Notes: generated from the sequence alone by a model not told the origin. Positions 1 through 8,610 are shown, counted from the stretch's first letter. The stretch: DNA of 64,000 nucleotides from Paenibacillus_AR sp051594765 (GCF_051594765.1 NZ_JBPPGJ010000007.1:62001-126000), one strand, 5' to 3'. Made by a program: numbers and translations.

Positions 1-47
1 TGATTGCGGGCATAGGGGCACAACGCGGCAGGAGAGGACGTGGTCCG

Positions 48-2558
48 GTGGCAGTACCTCTTCCCTATCCGGTATGTTCTTGGGGTTGGATCACGGCTGC
101 GATTCTCCTCTTCGCAGGAGGGAACGGTCTCTATGTATGGACGGACGCAGCGAATGTGTCGGATGCGGCCCCGCCGGCCCTTCTTGCGGAGGCGGTGGCC
201 AACGGTGAATACCCGGTTAAGATATCCGGTATGATCGGAACCCTTCCCGAGATGGATGGAGACCGGGTGACCTTCCGATTGGACTCGGATCATTGGAGCT
301 GGGGAGAAGGAGGGGAGGAGGATGCGGATGAGTGGGTTGCGGTTACAGTCCGGCTTCAGGAGCAGGAGGAACTGGAGATGGCGTCTCGGTGGAAGAGAGG
401 CGACCGGATCCGGTTGGAGGGGATCGTTCGGACTCCGGAACCGGCATCGAATTACGGCGGCTTCGATTATCGGGAATACCTGCACCGTCTGAAGATCCAT
501 TGGACCTTTACGGTCAAAGGGCTGGGTTCCGTCGAGACTGCATCCGCAAACCCGGATCCTTGGGAACGGCTGCTGCAGTGGAACGACCGGATCCGCTTGG
601 CGGCGGGGAACCGGATCAGCCGATTGTTCCCTGCAGAAGAGGCGGGGTATATGAAGGGATTGCTGATCGGTACCCGGGAAGAGCTGGACCCGGAGCGCTT
701 CCGGGAATTTTCCGGATTGGGGCTGACCCACATCCTTGCCATATCAGGCCTGCATATCACGGTGTTCGCGTGGGCCGCCGCCGGGCTACTCCGTCTGGCC
801 GGAGCCACGAGGGAGACGGCAGGGCGAGCCCTGCTGCTGACCATTCCGCTGTATGTCTTGTTTACGGGTGCCTCGCCTTCCGTCATCCGCGCCGGTCTGA
901 CGGCCATGGCGGCGGTATGGTCCGGCGGCAGAGGGTGGAACAAGGACGCCTTGTCTTTTTTGGGCGCTGCGGCCCTGGCTATGCTGATCTGGAATCCGTA
1001 CTCGGTCCGGGACGTGGGCTTTCAGCTATCGTTTCTCGTGACGGCGGGACTGATCGCAGCCGTGCCAAGGGTAACGGAGCTGCTGCCTGCAGGACCGCAG
1101 CTGGTCCGAAGCAGCTTTGCGGTGGCGTGGACCTCCCAAATAGTCTCGTTTCCTCTAACGGTCTTCTACTTTAACCAGTTTTCCCTGCTTTCACTCCCGG
1201 CCAATCTGATTCTGGTCCCTGTCATCAGCTTTGCGGTGACACCTCTGGGTTATGGGGCTCTGCTTGCGGGAAGCTTATGGACTCCGGTGGGACAAGTTCT
1301 GGCCAAGCCGGTTTCCTGGATGAACCGGTCTACCTTTGCGATTATCGGCCGACTGGACGGCTGGGAATGGGGAAAGCTGATCTGGCCCAGTCCGCAGGTG
1401 TGGTGGATCGGGATGTTCTACTTGTCGGCTGCCGCCGCCCTCTATTGTGCTTGGAGAAGGATGCATTGGAGCAAGCTGGAGAAGAGGGGGATCTGTCTGG
1501 CCATTGACGGTCCGCGCCTTGTTCGGCGGTACGGGATAGCGGCAGGAGCTTGCTTGATGCTCTGGACCGGCCTGCTCATATACGGGTATGCCCCGGACTG
1601 GATGTCCGGAAGCGGGGAGGGAACCGTGGCTTTTCTGGATGTCGGTCAGGGGGATTCCGCCTTGATCCGGAGTCCGGACGGCCGGACAATCCTGATCGAT
1701 GGAGGCGGCACCGTAACCTTCCGGAAATTGGGGGAGGAATGGAAGGAGCGGCAGGACCCCTTCGAGGTGGGGCGTAAGACGGTCGTACCACTCTTGAAGA
1801 AGAGAGGGGTGCACCAGCTGGACTATATTGTAGTGTCCCACGAGGACACGGACCATATCGGCGGTCTCGCTGCCGTACTGGAAGAGATACCGGTGGGAGC
1901 CCTGCTGTTTAACGGAACCTTGAAGTCGAGCCCCTCCGCAAGCGCTCTGTTCCGCTTGGCCTTGGAGCATGGGGTGCGGCTGCTGCCCGTCCATGAAGGA
2001 GATACGCTCTCCATCGACCGGCGGACCCAGCTGTCCATCCTGAGCCCTCCGAAGCCGGATGGCGCACCGGGCATCATATGGGAGGAGGAGCAGAATGACG
2101 TCACGGTTGTCGCGTTGCTTCGAATGAATGGCGTCCGCTTTTTATTCGCGGGGGATATCGGCAGCGACGAGGAATCAAGCCTGCTAGAGCGTCTTCGGAC
2201 GGCTGGCCCATCATCGGCAGTTGCTGCATTCTCTCCTGCAGATGTTCTGAAAGTCGGCCATCACGGGAGCAAGAACTCCTCCTCCGAGGAATGGCTGGCC
2301 TATTGGAGGCCTGCCCTGGCCGTCATCTCCGCAGGACGCAAGAATGTATACGGACATCCTCATGCCTCCGCCCTGGAGCGGCTGACGGCTGCGGGCGCTT
2401 CCATCCTCCGCACGGATCTGCATGGCGAAATCCAAGTGGCTGCCGATAGGGATGGAAGGATCCGAATTAGAACTAAGAGGACTTCCGTGCTTGCAGGGAA
2501 TGCGGCTGGGTTACCGGTCCCGTCTACTGGCAGTACTCATACAGCAACTGTACCATAA
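48..2558 (+). CDS. comEC: DNA internalization-related competence protein ComEC/Rec2
   Basis: ComEC forms the membrane channel that takes transforming single-stranded DNA into the cytoplasm. The 836-residue product has an N-terminal membrane segment (about 10-28), a soluble region to about 190, then the polytopic competence domain (about 220-515) with an HILAISGLHITV segment and a GFQLSFLVTAG helix. From about 523 follows a metallo-beta-lactamase domain, with LDVGQGDS, the metal motif SHEDTDHIGG (His about 598) and VGHHGSKNSS. I chose the GTG at 48 because GGAGAGG lies 10 bases upstream. The rest of a comE operon would be left of the window. The last 30 residues (rich in T, S, P) look like a non-conserved tail. 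It is slightly longer than the usual 750-800 residues. Confidence 0.95.
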   Translation: MAVPLPYPVCSWGWITAAILLFAGGNGLYVWTDAANVSDAAPPALLAEAVANGEYPVKISGMIGTLPEMDGDRVTFRLDSDHWSWGEGGEEDADEWVAVTVRLQEQEELEMASRWKRGDRIRLEGIVRTPEPASNYGGFDYREYLHRLKIHWTFTVKGLGSVETASANPDPWERLLQWNDRIRLAAGNRISRLFPAEEAGYMKGLLIGTREELDPERFREFSGLGLTHILAISGLHITVFAWAAAGLLRLAGATRETAGRALLLTIPLYVLFTGASPSVIRAGLTAMAAVWSGGRGWNKDALSFLGAAALAMLIWNPYSVRDVGFQLSFLVTAGLIAAVPRVTELLPAGPQLVRSSFAVAWTSQIVSFPLTVFYFNQFSLLSLPANLILVPVISFAVTPLGYGALLAGSLWTPVGQVLAKPVSWMNRSTFAIIGRLDGWEWGKLIWPSPQVWWIGMFYLSAAAALYCAWRRMHWSKLEKRGICLAIDGPRLVRRYGIAAGACLMLWTGLLIYGYAPDWMSGSGEGTVAFLDVGQGDSALIRSPDGRTILIDGGGTVTFRKLGEEWKERQDPFEVGRKTVVPLLKKRGVHQLDYIVVSHEDTDHIGGLAAVLEEIPVGALLFNGTLKSSPSASALFRLALEHGVRLLPVHEGDTLSIDRRTQLSILSPPKPDGAPGIIWEEEQNDVTVVALLRMNGVRFLFAGDIGSDEESSLLERLRTAGPSSAVAAFSPADVLKVGHHGSKNSSSEEWLAYWRPALAVISAGRKNVYGHPHASALERLTAAGASILRTDLHGEIQVAADRDGRIRIRTKRTSVLAGNAAGLPVPSTGSTHTATVP

Positions 2559-2954
2559 GCTCCGGGCAGCGCGGGAACCCCTCCCGCCTCCTATCGCTCA
2601 TCCCCCCTCCCTCCCCTAGTACTTCCCCATGCCCTGATTCTTGAGCTCCACACCTGATTCACCCTCTCCAGCAGAACGATCAACCGGTCTTTCTCTTCTT
2701 CTTCCAGAACGCGGACGAAGACGCTGTCCCGAAGGCTGCAGGTTATGGTACATCTCAATGAGTCTGGAAGGACTTGGTGATGCCGAATGCGCCAAAATGC
2801 TTTACAATAGAAGGGATAGTGTATAGATCCGTTATTTATTTACATTCGAAGACGGAACTTTCCAGACGGAACCGCGTATAAACTTTTTTCTAGGTGGAAC
2901 TGCAACATTTCAGAACCCTGCACCGTTTATAAGGTTGCAAGAGAGGGGGACCCT
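2559..2954. other. Intergenic region between comEC and the ECF sigma gene
   Basis: This 396-base gap has a short GC hairpin just after comEC (GCGGGA/TCCCGC, 2571-2587) without a T-run, so it is a poor terminator. The right end carries the ECF-type promoter and ribosome binding site of the next gene. In the middle, the minus strand at about 2600-2810 has open frames with protein-like stretches but no start codon with a ribosome binding site. I do not call a gene there. The plus-strand 61-codon frame at 2641 has no ribosome binding site and an unlikely composition. Confidence 0.5.
2854..2878 (+). promoter_or_regulatory. ECF/SigW-type promoter, probably autoregulatory
   Basis: GGAAC (2854-2858) and CGTA (2875-2878, continuing as CGTATAA) are separated by 16 bases. 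This matches the ECF sigma-W pattern TGAAAC-N16-CGTA. ECF sigma genes usually transcribe themselves, so the position upstream of the sigma factor fits. The expected start would be near 2885, about 70 bases before the GTG. Confidence 0.6.
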
Positions 2955-3503
2955 GTGGTAGCCATAGACACGATAAAAGCCGCACAGGCCGGTGATCGGG
3001 AAGCGCTACTTACCCTTTTGCGAGAGATAGAGCCCCATGTATACAAGACGGCTTATTACATGCTGAATAATGAGCAGGATGCTTTGGATGTCTCCCAGGA
3101 GGCGCTGATCCGGATCTACACCAAGATCAACTCCTACGAGGAGAAGGCCCAGTTCAAGACCTGGGTGCAGCGGATCGTGACCAACATCTGCATCGATAAA
3201 TTCCGCAGAGCCAAGCCCTCGGTATCCATCGACGAGCACGAGATGGTGTTCCGTGCGGACCATAATGTGGAGGATGAGGTGTTATCCGCTTACGTGGCCA
3301 AGGATATACAAGCGGCGATTGACCGCCTTCCGGAGCACCACCGGTCGGTGGTGGTGTTACGGTATTTGCAGGATTTTTCGTATAATGAGATTGCTGAAAC
3401 GCTGGGACTGCCCATCAATACGGTGAAGTCGTATCTGTTCAGGGCCAGGCACCAGCTGCAGGGTATGCTCCAAGATTATCAGAAGGGCGGTGTGCGGGGA
3501 TGA
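2955..3503 (+). CDS. ECF RNA polymerase sigma factor, SigW-like
   Basis: This 182-residue sigma-70 family regulator has a region 2 (about 10-80: DALDVSQEALIRIY, FKTWVQRIVTNICID) and a region 4 helix-turn-helix (about 125-175: LPEHHRSVVVLRYLQDFSYN, then GLPINTVKSYLFRAR). No region 1 or 3 is present, which is typical of ECF factors. It starts at GTG 2955 after GAGAGGGGGA. The gene overlaps the next by 4 bases (ATGA), and the neighbour is a zinc-finger anti-sigma factor, so the pair forms a classical membrane-signalling module. The same promoter motif appears before nfeD-floA at 51271, which in B. subtilis is a SigW target. The name sigW is inferred and not proven. Confidence 0.9.
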   Translation: MVAIDTIKAAQAGDREALLTLLREIEPHVYKTAYYMLNNEQDALDVSQEALIRIYTKINSYEEKAQFKTWVQRIVTNICIDKFRRAKPSVSIDEHEMVFRADHNVEDEVLSAYVAKDIQAAIDRLPEHHRSVVVLRYLQDFSYNEIAETLGLPINTVKSYLFRARHQLQGMLQDYQKGGVRG

Positions 3504-4708
3504 CATGTCACGATATGATGGATCTGATGCAGCGTGATCTGGATTCGGACCTTACGTCCGGAGAACAAGAGACCATGCGCTCTCATCTACAAGGTTGCCC
3601 CGAGTGCGCTGACCTGTATGAGCGCTTGCGGCTGCTGTCCGACGAGCTGGCCCAGCTGCCGCAGGTGACGCCGCCGTACAGCATTGTGGATTCCATTCTT
3701 CCCCAGCTCGAAGGGGCGGGAGGGTTCGCAGAGCCGGGTGCGGCTGCGGAGCCGCCGATTCGCCAGGAGCCGGTTGCTGCCGAGCTGATCGCATACCGCA
3801 AGAGAAGGGGAATCATCTCTTGGAAGATCGTCACCGGTGTCGCCGCGGCCGGCATTGTGCTGGGCATGTTCATCTTCAACGGAATTCCGGGCCAGGTGAA
3901 CGAGAAGACGGCTTCCGATCTGCTGGATCCCAAGAAGACGACTTCGGGGGCAGCCAGCGGCGGAGCGTTCAAGGAATCCCAGATAGGAGTCACTGTGGAG
4001 GGGGCTGCTCCTGCTGCGAGCACGGCGAATCAGGATGCGATCCAACCGAAGGTGTCTTCGGCACCGGCAGCAGAAGCGCCAGTGGAGAAGGGCAACGGTT
4101 CGTCTGCGGCGCCTTCTCCAACTGCAAGCTCAACGACCCATCCGGCCCGGGAGGTTACCATGGCGTCGCCAAATGAGAAGCCGGAGTCTTTCCCTTCCGC
4201 TCCTGCCGGGGCGTCCGAACCCTCCGTCGGACAGACAGGTCCCGCAGTGGACTCGAAGCAGTCGTACGGCGCACGTCAAGAATCCGCTGCAGCTCCCGCT
4301 TCAGAGACATCGCCTCCCTCTGCGGACCAGCATGAGGATACTTCCGCCCCGCAGGTTCGAACGGACCCGGATGCAGCCAAGAATGAGGCCAAGGCCAAGA
4401 CGCTTAGCCCGACGCCGAGCCCGACTACTCCCAGCGAGATGTCTCTTATGGCGAAGAGCCAGATCCTGTTGGAGCCCATGGCTTCGGCAGACGGACGGTT
4501 CACCGCGCGGCTGGACCGGGATGTGGTTGTGGTAACGGCCAAGGATGGCTCGGAGTGGTTCCGTTCCAAGAACAAGCTGGAGCCCGGGGATATCCTGGCC
4601 TTCCAAGGCTGGACGGAGAGTGTGTTCCATTACTCCATCACGAAGCCGGACGGCAAGGAAACCGCCTATTCGATCACGGCTGAAGCCAAGACGGAGTCGA
4701 CGCCTTGA
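3500..4708 (+). CDS. Anti-sigma factor with zinc-finger (zf-HC2) domain and long extracytoplasmic tail
   Basis: The cytoplasmic N-terminus carries the ZAS-type motif His29-X3-Cys33-X2-Cys36 (HLQGCPEC), which binds the partner sigma factor. One membrane segment lies at about 108-127 (ITGVAAAGIVLGMFIF-like). The remaining 270 residues lie outside and are dominated by Ala, Ser, Pro, Thr and Glu up to about residue 315. They end in a compact 75-residue domain (from about LMAKSQILLEPM) with beta-strand-like patterning. It is much longer than RsiW (about 208 residues). The gene is translationally coupled to the sigma factor. Release probably depends on regulated proteolysis, but this is family knowledge and the sequence does not show it. 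Confidence 0.85.
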   Translation: MTCHDMMDLMQRDLDSDLTSGEQETMRSHLQGCPECADLYERLRLLSDELAQLPQVTPPYSIVDSILPQLEGAGGFAEPGAAAEPPIRQEPVAAELIAYRKRRGIISWKIVTGVAAAGIVLGMFIFNGIPGQVNEKTASDLLDPKKTTSGAASGGAFKESQIGVTVEGAAPAASTANQDAIQPKVSSAPAAEAPVEKGNGSSAAPSPTASSTTHPAREVTMASPNEKPESFPSAPAGASEPSVGQTGPAVDSKQSYGARQESAAAPASETSPPSADQHEDTSAPQVRTDPDAAKNEAKAKTLSPTPSPTTPSEMSLMAKSQILLEPMASADGRFTARLDRDVVVVTAKDGSEWFRSKNKLEPGDILAFQGWTESVFHYSITKPDGKETAYSITAEAKTESTP

Positions 4709-4755
4709 CCTGCTGCAGTTCCGCACCCACCGGTGTAGCCGGACCGATTCAATCC

Positions 4756-4797
4756 AAGGGATGAACCCGCAGATGCTGCGAGATCATCCCTTTGTTT
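4756..4797 (+). terminator. Rho-independent terminator after the anti-sigma gene
   Basis: AAGGGATGA (4756-4764) pairs with TCATCCCTT (4784-4792), and an inner CGCAG/CTGCG stem closes on ATG. TTTGTTTG follows. This ends the sigma/anti-sigma unit before holA. Confidence 0.8.
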
Positions 4798-4819
4798 GTG
4801 TGCCGGTCCGGAAATATTT

Positions 4820-4849
4820 TCGACAATCCGGCTTAAGATTTGGTAAGAT
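4820..4849 (+). promoter_or_regulatory. Putative SigA promoter of holA
   Basis: TCGACA (4820-4825), 18-base spacer, TGG-TAAGAT (-10 at 4844-4849, extended -10). The implied leader is only about 14 bases, which is unusually short, so this is a moderate call. Confidence 0.4.
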
Positions 4850-4869
4850 GGAGTCCGAGGTGTTGCGAA

Positions 4870-5889
4870 TTGGATTTGAAGTCGATCGTAAAGGAACTGG
4901 ACAAGGGGACTCCCCGTCCGGTGTATGTCTGCTGCGGAACCGAGAAGTTCCGAATGCAGGAATTTCTTCAATTTGTGCTGAACAAATGTGTGCCCGAGGA
5001 GAACCGGGATTTCGCCGTCAGCCGCTATGATCTCACGGAAACCCCGCTGGATGACGTGCTGGAGGACGCGGGGACGATGCCTTTTATGGCAGAACGCAAG
5101 GTAGTGATTGCTAGCAACGCCTTGTTCTTGACCGGGGCGAAGGAATCCGGCAAGATCGAGCACCGGACGGAGAAGCTGCTGGAGTATATGAAGTTTCCAG
5201 CCGAATTCTCCGTGCTGGTGCTGACTGTGGATGCGGACAAGCTGGACGAACGGAAGAAGATCGTAAAGACGCTGAAGGATGCCGGGGTGGTCCTGACCTT
5301 CTCTCCGCTGACGGCGGAGGATCTGGCTCAATGGGTGAAGCGGAGGGCGGATTCGTTAGGAGTTACGTTCGGGCCCGGCGCCGTTGAAGCGTTCCTCCTG
5401 TCGGGGGGAACCAATCTGCAGTCTCTGTCCTCCGAGCTGGAGAAGCTGTCGCTCTACGCAGGCCGGGGCGGAACCATTACGGCAGAGACGGTGGAGCAGC
5501 TTGTGGTCCGGTCGACGGAGCAGGACGTATTCGTCCTGATCGATGACATCGTGCGGCTTCGCAAAGACCGGGCGCTGACGATCCTGTACGAGCTGTTGAA
5601 GCGGAGGGAGGAGCCGATCAAGATCGCCATGCTGATGACCCGGCAGTTCCGGATGATGCTGCAGGTGAAGGAATTGGAGCGGCAAGGCTACTCCCAGCAG
5701 CAGATGGCCGGGACGGTAGGCGCCCATCCGTACGCGGTGAAGATAGCGGCGGAGCAATCGAGACGGTTCAGCTTCCAGCAGCTGGCGGAGATCTTGTCCC
5801 AGTTGGGGGATATGGACTACGGCATGAAGAGCGGCAAGGTGGATAAGGTATTGGGCCTGGAGATGTTCATCTTGAAGCTGGCGGTATAA
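4870..5889 (+). CDS. holA: DNA polymerase III subunit delta
   Basis: HolA is the clamp-loader subunit that opens the beta clamp in the DnaX complex. The 339-residue product begins MDLKSIVKELDKG and continues with PVYVCCGTEKF, the usual start of the family. It contains the AAA-like N-terminal region (to about 135), the lid (DLAQWVKRRADSLGV) and the C-terminal collar (from about 210: EQDVFVLIDDIV). I chose the TTG at 4870 (AGGTG 8 bases upstream) over the further upstream in-frame TTG at 4840, which would add non-conserved residues. Gene order comEC-holA-rpsT matches B. subtilis (yqeN). Confidence 0.93.
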   Translation: MDLKSIVKELDKGTPRPVYVCCGTEKFRMQEFLQFVLNKCVPEENRDFAVSRYDLTETPLDDVLEDAGTMPFMAERKVVIASNALFLTGAKESGKIEHRTEKLLEYMKFPAEFSVLVLTVDADKLDERKKIVKTLKDAGVVLTFSPLTAEDLAQWVKRRADSLGVTFGPGAVEAFLLSGGTNLQSLSSELEKLSLYAGRGGTITAETVEQLVVRSTEQDVFVLIDDIVRLRKDRALTILYELLKRREEPIKIAMLMTRQFRMMLQVKELERQGYSQQQMAGTVGAHPYAVKIAAEQSRRFSFQQLAEILSQLGDMDYGMKSGKVDKVLGLEMFILKLAV

Positions 5890-5900
5890 GGGGAAGAAAA

Positions 5901-5936
5901 AAAGTCCATGCGGCTTCAAGGAAGCGCATGGACTTT
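5901..5936. terminator. Bidirectional terminator between holA and rpsT
   Basis: A 12-bp perfect stem AAAGTCCATGCG/CGCATGGACTTT (5901-5912, 5925-5936) is extended by CTTC/GAAG around AAG. On the minus strand it is followed by a T-rich run (complement of gaagaaaaaa), so it mainly ends rpsT. On the plus strand it is followed by TTTATTA. Confidence 0.9.
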
Positions 5937-5967
5937 ATTATGGCTGACGGAACCGCACGATCCAAGC

Positions 5968-6237
5968 TTACGCTTGGGTCAGGGCGTTCAGCTTCTTGGC
6001 CAAACGGGACTTCTTGCGGTTCGCAGCGTTCTTGTGAATCAGGCCCTTCGTTACAGCTTTGTCTAATTTCTTGGTTGCTGCAACCAGTGCGTCTTTTGCA
6101 GAATCAACGTTCTGGCTATTCAGAGCACTTTCTGCGGTTTTAACCGCGGTGCGAAGTGCGGATTTTTGGGAAGCGTTTTGCAGACGACGCTTTTCACTGA
6201 CTTTCACGCGCTTAATAGCGGACTTAATGTTCGGCAT
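5968..6237 (-). CDS. rpsT: 30S ribosomal protein S20
   Basis: S20 is a primary binder of 16S rRNA in the small subunit. The 89-residue, Lys/Ala-rich, all-helical product starts MPNIKSAIKRVKVSEKRR and ends RKKSRLAKKLNALTQA, standard for the family. The start at 6237 is preceded by AGGAGGTGAATGAA. A longer frame adding MNE lacks proper spacing. The gene is transcribed against its neighbours and has its own promoter at 6329-6357 and terminator. In B. subtilis it is also monocistronic and divergent from gpr. Confidence 0.98.
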   Translation of the reverse strand: MPNIKSAIKRVKVSEKRRLQNASQKSALRTAVKTAESALNSQNVDSAKDALVAATKKLDKAVTKGLIHKNAANRKKSRLAKKLNALTQA

Positions 6238-6328
6238 TTCATTCACCTCCTACACGGCTATGCATCCTTGTTGGTTATTTCCCCTGGAAAAACCGACAGG
6301 GAAGCATCAACTATAGACAACTTTAAAC

Positions 6329-6357
6329 ATTCTACCATGAGGGTTGCCAAAATGCAA
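6329..6357 (-). promoter_or_regulatory. SigA promoter of rpsT
   Basis: Read on the minus strand: TTGCAT (6357-6352), 17 bases, TAGAAT (6334-6329). This gives a leader of about 85 bases before rpsT, long enough for the feedback control known for S20 in other bacteria, though no specific structure is identified here. Confidence 0.7.
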
Positions 6358-6372
6358 TAGTGCTTGTTGGAC

Positions 6373-6403
6373 TGTATAAGCGGTTCTTATCCTCCGCACA
6401 CTA
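6373..6403 (+). promoter_or_regulatory. Putative SigG (forespore) promoter of gpr
   Basis: TGTATA (6373-6378), 18 bases, CACACTA (6397-6403) compares with the SigG consensus TGAATA-N17/18-CATACTA (one mismatch in each box). Forespore expression of gpr is established in B. subtilis. Confidence 0.6.
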
Positions 6404-6439
6404 TATCCGGATAAACCTGCAAATGGAAGGGAGACGTCT

Positions 6440-7510
6440 ATGGATAAGCGTTGGGAGCTGCGCAAGAGCAGGTCCGGCCTGGACTGGGATCTGGATATAG
6501 ATGAAGCGGCGGAAGAGAAGGCCATGTCCTCGACCCATACGGACCTGGCCCTTGAGGCCCGGGACCTGGCATCGAGAAGGTTGGGAACGGAGAACATTCC
6601 CGGCTTAATGTCGGAGGTGGACGAGGACGGGGACATCAAGGTGACCAAGATCCATGTGGACACGCCGGAGGCCGGCCAGAGAATCGGGAAGCTGCCGGGC
6701 CATTACGTCACCATCGAGGTGCCGGGTCTGCGGAACAAGGATACGGACCTGCAGGACCGGGTTGCGACGAAATTCGCCCAGGTGTTCGAGAGGTTTCTGG
6801 AGCACCTCCGGATTTCGAAGGACGCCAAGGTGCTGGTCATCGGGCTGGGCAACTGGAACGTCACCCCGGACGCATTGGGACCCTTGGTGGTCGAGAATGT
6901 GATGGTGACCCGGCATTATTTCGAGCTGATGCCGGACCATGTGAGTCCGGGCTACCGGGCGGTCAGCGCCGTAGCTCCGGGTGTGCTCGGCACCACCGGG
7001 ATCGAGAGCAGCGAGATCGTGCAGGGCATCGTAGAGAAATCGAAGCCCGACCTGGTCATCGCCATCGATGCGCTGGCGTCTCGCTCGCTGGACCGGGTGA
7101 ATTCCACGATCCAGATTGCCGACACGGGGATCCATCCGGGCTCCGGCATCGGCAACAAACGGAAGGGCTTGACCCGCGAGATTCTGGGCGTGCCCGTCAT
7201 CGCCATCGGCGTCCCGACGGTGGTGTACGCTTCCACCATCGTGAACAACGCCATCGATATGATGCACCATCACTTCGCCCAGCAGACCTCCAACACCAAG
7301 GAGATTCTGGGCCTCCTCGACAACATGCAGGAGCAGGAGCGTCTCGCGCTGGTGAAGGAGGTCTTGAACCCGGTGGGGCACGATTTGCTCGTAACGCCGA
7401 AGGAGATCGACCAATTCATCGAGGATATTGCCAATATCATCGCCAGCGGTCTGAATGCAGCACTCCACGATGCCGTCGACAAGGATAATGTAGCGGCCTA
7501 TACCCATTGA
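6440..7510 (+). CDS. gpr: Germination protease GPR
   Basis: GPR degrades the small acid-soluble spore proteins during germination, releasing amino acids and freeing DNA. The 356-residue zymogen has the propeptide boundary near THTDLALEAR (about 31-40), then the conserved core GLGNWNVTPDALGP, the Ala/Asp motif DLVIAIDALASRS and DTGIHPGSGIGNKRKGL. It begins at ATG 6440 after GGAAGGGAG. Length fits the family (about 360-370). It is flanked by rpsT (divergent) and spoIIP as in B. subtilis, with a HAD gene inserted between gpr and spoIIP. Confidence 0.96.
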   Translation: MDKRWELRKSRSGLDWDLDIDEAAEEKAMSSTHTDLALEARDLASRRLGTENIPGLMSEVDEDGDIKVTKIHVDTPEAGQRIGKLPGHYVTIEVPGLRNKDTDLQDRVATKFAQVFERFLEHLRISKDAKVLVIGLGNWNVTPDALGPLVVENVMVTRHYFELMPDHVSPGYRAVSAVAPGVLGTTGIESSEIVQGIVEKSKPDLVIAIDALASRSLDRVNSTIQIADTGIHPGSGIGNKRKGLTREILGVPVIAIGVPTVVYASTIVNNAIDMMHHHFAQQTSNTKEILGLLDNMQEQERLALVKEVLNPVGHDLLVTPKEIDQFIEDIANIIASGLNAALHDAVDKDNVAAYTH

Positions 7511-7546
7511 ACGGTTCGAGAAAGCGTCAACCGACGTGAAACACAC

Positions 7547-7581
7547 GCCGCCCCTCCAATCCGGAGCGGAGCGGCTTTTTT
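7547..7581 (+). terminator. Terminator after gpr
   Basis: GCCGC (7547-7551) pairs with GCGGC (7571-7575), with an inner CTCC/GGAG stem, followed by six T. Confidence 0.8.
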
Positions 7582-7636
7582 ACGTCCTGCTTCCCCCATA
7601 AGCCTCGCATTAGGTCTTTCATTCTATCGCTTTCTT

Positions 7637-7665
7637 TTTACTTTCATCTCCAAATCGGCTATGAT
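7637..7665 (+). promoter_or_regulatory. Putative SigA promoter of the HAD gene
   Basis: TTTACT (7637-7642), 17 bases, TATGAT (7660-7665), about 50 bases before the start codon. The -35 box is weak. Confidence 0.45.
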
Positions 7666-7716
7666 ACTTGTTATATATTAGACAATCCATATGACACATA
7701 CAGGTGGGGAGAACAG

Positions 7717-8451
7717 ATGATGCCGCAAACGATCCTATTCGACTTGGATGATACGCTGATTCACTGCAACAAATATTTCGACGCCGTCCTGGACCAATTT
7801 GCGGATCTCTTGTCCGTCTGGTTCGGTGCCCATCGCCTCGGGCTGGAGGACATTAAGAAGAAGCAGCTGGAGATCGATATTGCCGGGGTGAACATCCATG
7901 GGTTCACGACCGATCATTTTCCCGTCTCGCTTGTGAAGACCTACGAGTATTTCTCCAACCTCTACGGCCGCGAGAGATCACAGGCGGAGGAAGAGGAGCT
8001 GCTGGCGCTGGGCAAATCCGTCTACGACCTGGAGGTAGAGCCGTATCCTTCCATGGTGGAAACGCTGGACCGACTTCAGGCGGACGGGCATCGTCTCTAT
8101 CTCTATACCGGAGGCGTCACCGCACACCAGCATAAGAAGATCAAGTCCGTTCAACTTGAAAAATACTTCGGCGACCGTATCTTCGTCCGCCAGCACAAGA
8201 CGGCCGAGGCCTTGGAGGAGATCGTCCGCGAGATGAGCTTCGACCGGAGCAGCACCTGGATGATCGGCAATTCCATCCGGACGGATGTGGTTCCGGCGCT
8301 GAAGGCCGGACTGAATTGCATTCACATTCCCGCGATCCAGGAATGGGAGTATAACAACGTGGAGATTACCGAGGAGCCGAAGGGCGTATTCCTCCGACTC
8401 CAAGCGCTGTCCGAGGTGCCGGACGCCATCTCCCATTCTATCGTCCGTTAA
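7717..8451 (+). CDS. HAD-superfamily hydrolase
   Basis: This is a 244-residue phosphatase-type HAD protein, probably acting on a small phosphorylated metabolite. The nucleophile motif FDLDDTL (Asp9, Asp11) opens the protein, motif II is LYLYTGG (about 130), and the acidic motif MIGNSIRTDVVPALKAG lies at about 185-200. A helical cap sits between motifs I and II. The substrate cannot be read from sequence. It starts at ATG 7717 (or 7720) after AGGTGGGGAG. It is a single-gene unit with its own promoter and a terminator at 8511, inserted between gpr and spoIIP. Confidence 0.85.
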   Translation: MMPQTILFDLDDTLIHCNKYFDAVLDQFADLLSVWFGAHRLGLEDIKKKQLEIDIAGVNIHGFTTDHFPVSLVKTYEYFSNLYGRERSQAEEEELLALGKSVYDLEVEPYPSMVETLDRLQADGHRLYLYTGGVTAHQHKKIKSVQLEKYFGDRIFVRQHKTAEALEEIVREMSFDRSSTWMIGNSIRTDVVPALKAGLNCIHIPAIQEWEYNNVEITEEPKGVFLRLQALSEVPDAISHSIVR

Positions 8452-8510
8452 TAAGACCGGGCGGCAGAGATTGCTAGCTTCGAAGAGGATCACTATCATG
8501 TAACGGCCGA

Positions 8511-8545
8511 GAAGTCTGTGAGAGAATCCGCAGGCTTCTTTTTTT
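8511..8545 (+). terminator. Terminator after the HAD gene
   Basis: GAAGTCTG (8511-8518) pairs with CAGGCTTC (8531-8538, one G-T pair), followed by a run of T. It separates the HAD gene from spoIIP. Confidence 0.75.
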
Positions 8546-8550
8546 ATCGG

Positions 8551-8579
8551 TTCTATTCTTCCGAATGGATTCATAGATT
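8551..8579 (+). promoter_or_regulatory. Putative SigE (mother cell) promoter of spoIIP
   Basis: TTCTATT (8551-8557), 14 bases, CATAGATT (8572-8579) compares with the SigE consensus KMATATT-N14-CATACAHT (5 of 7 and 7 of 8). The -35 starts only five bases after the T-run of the preceding terminator. SigE control of spoIIP is known in B. subtilis. Confidence 0.6.
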
Positions 8580-8610
8580 GGTAGTGAACCAGTTGGAGGA
8601 GGAATCGACG

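Noticed and set aside
2641..2826. A 61-codon plus-strand frame between comEC and the sigma gene
   Set aside because: No ribosome binding site, low-complexity Arg/Ser/Pro composition and no similarity that I recognise.
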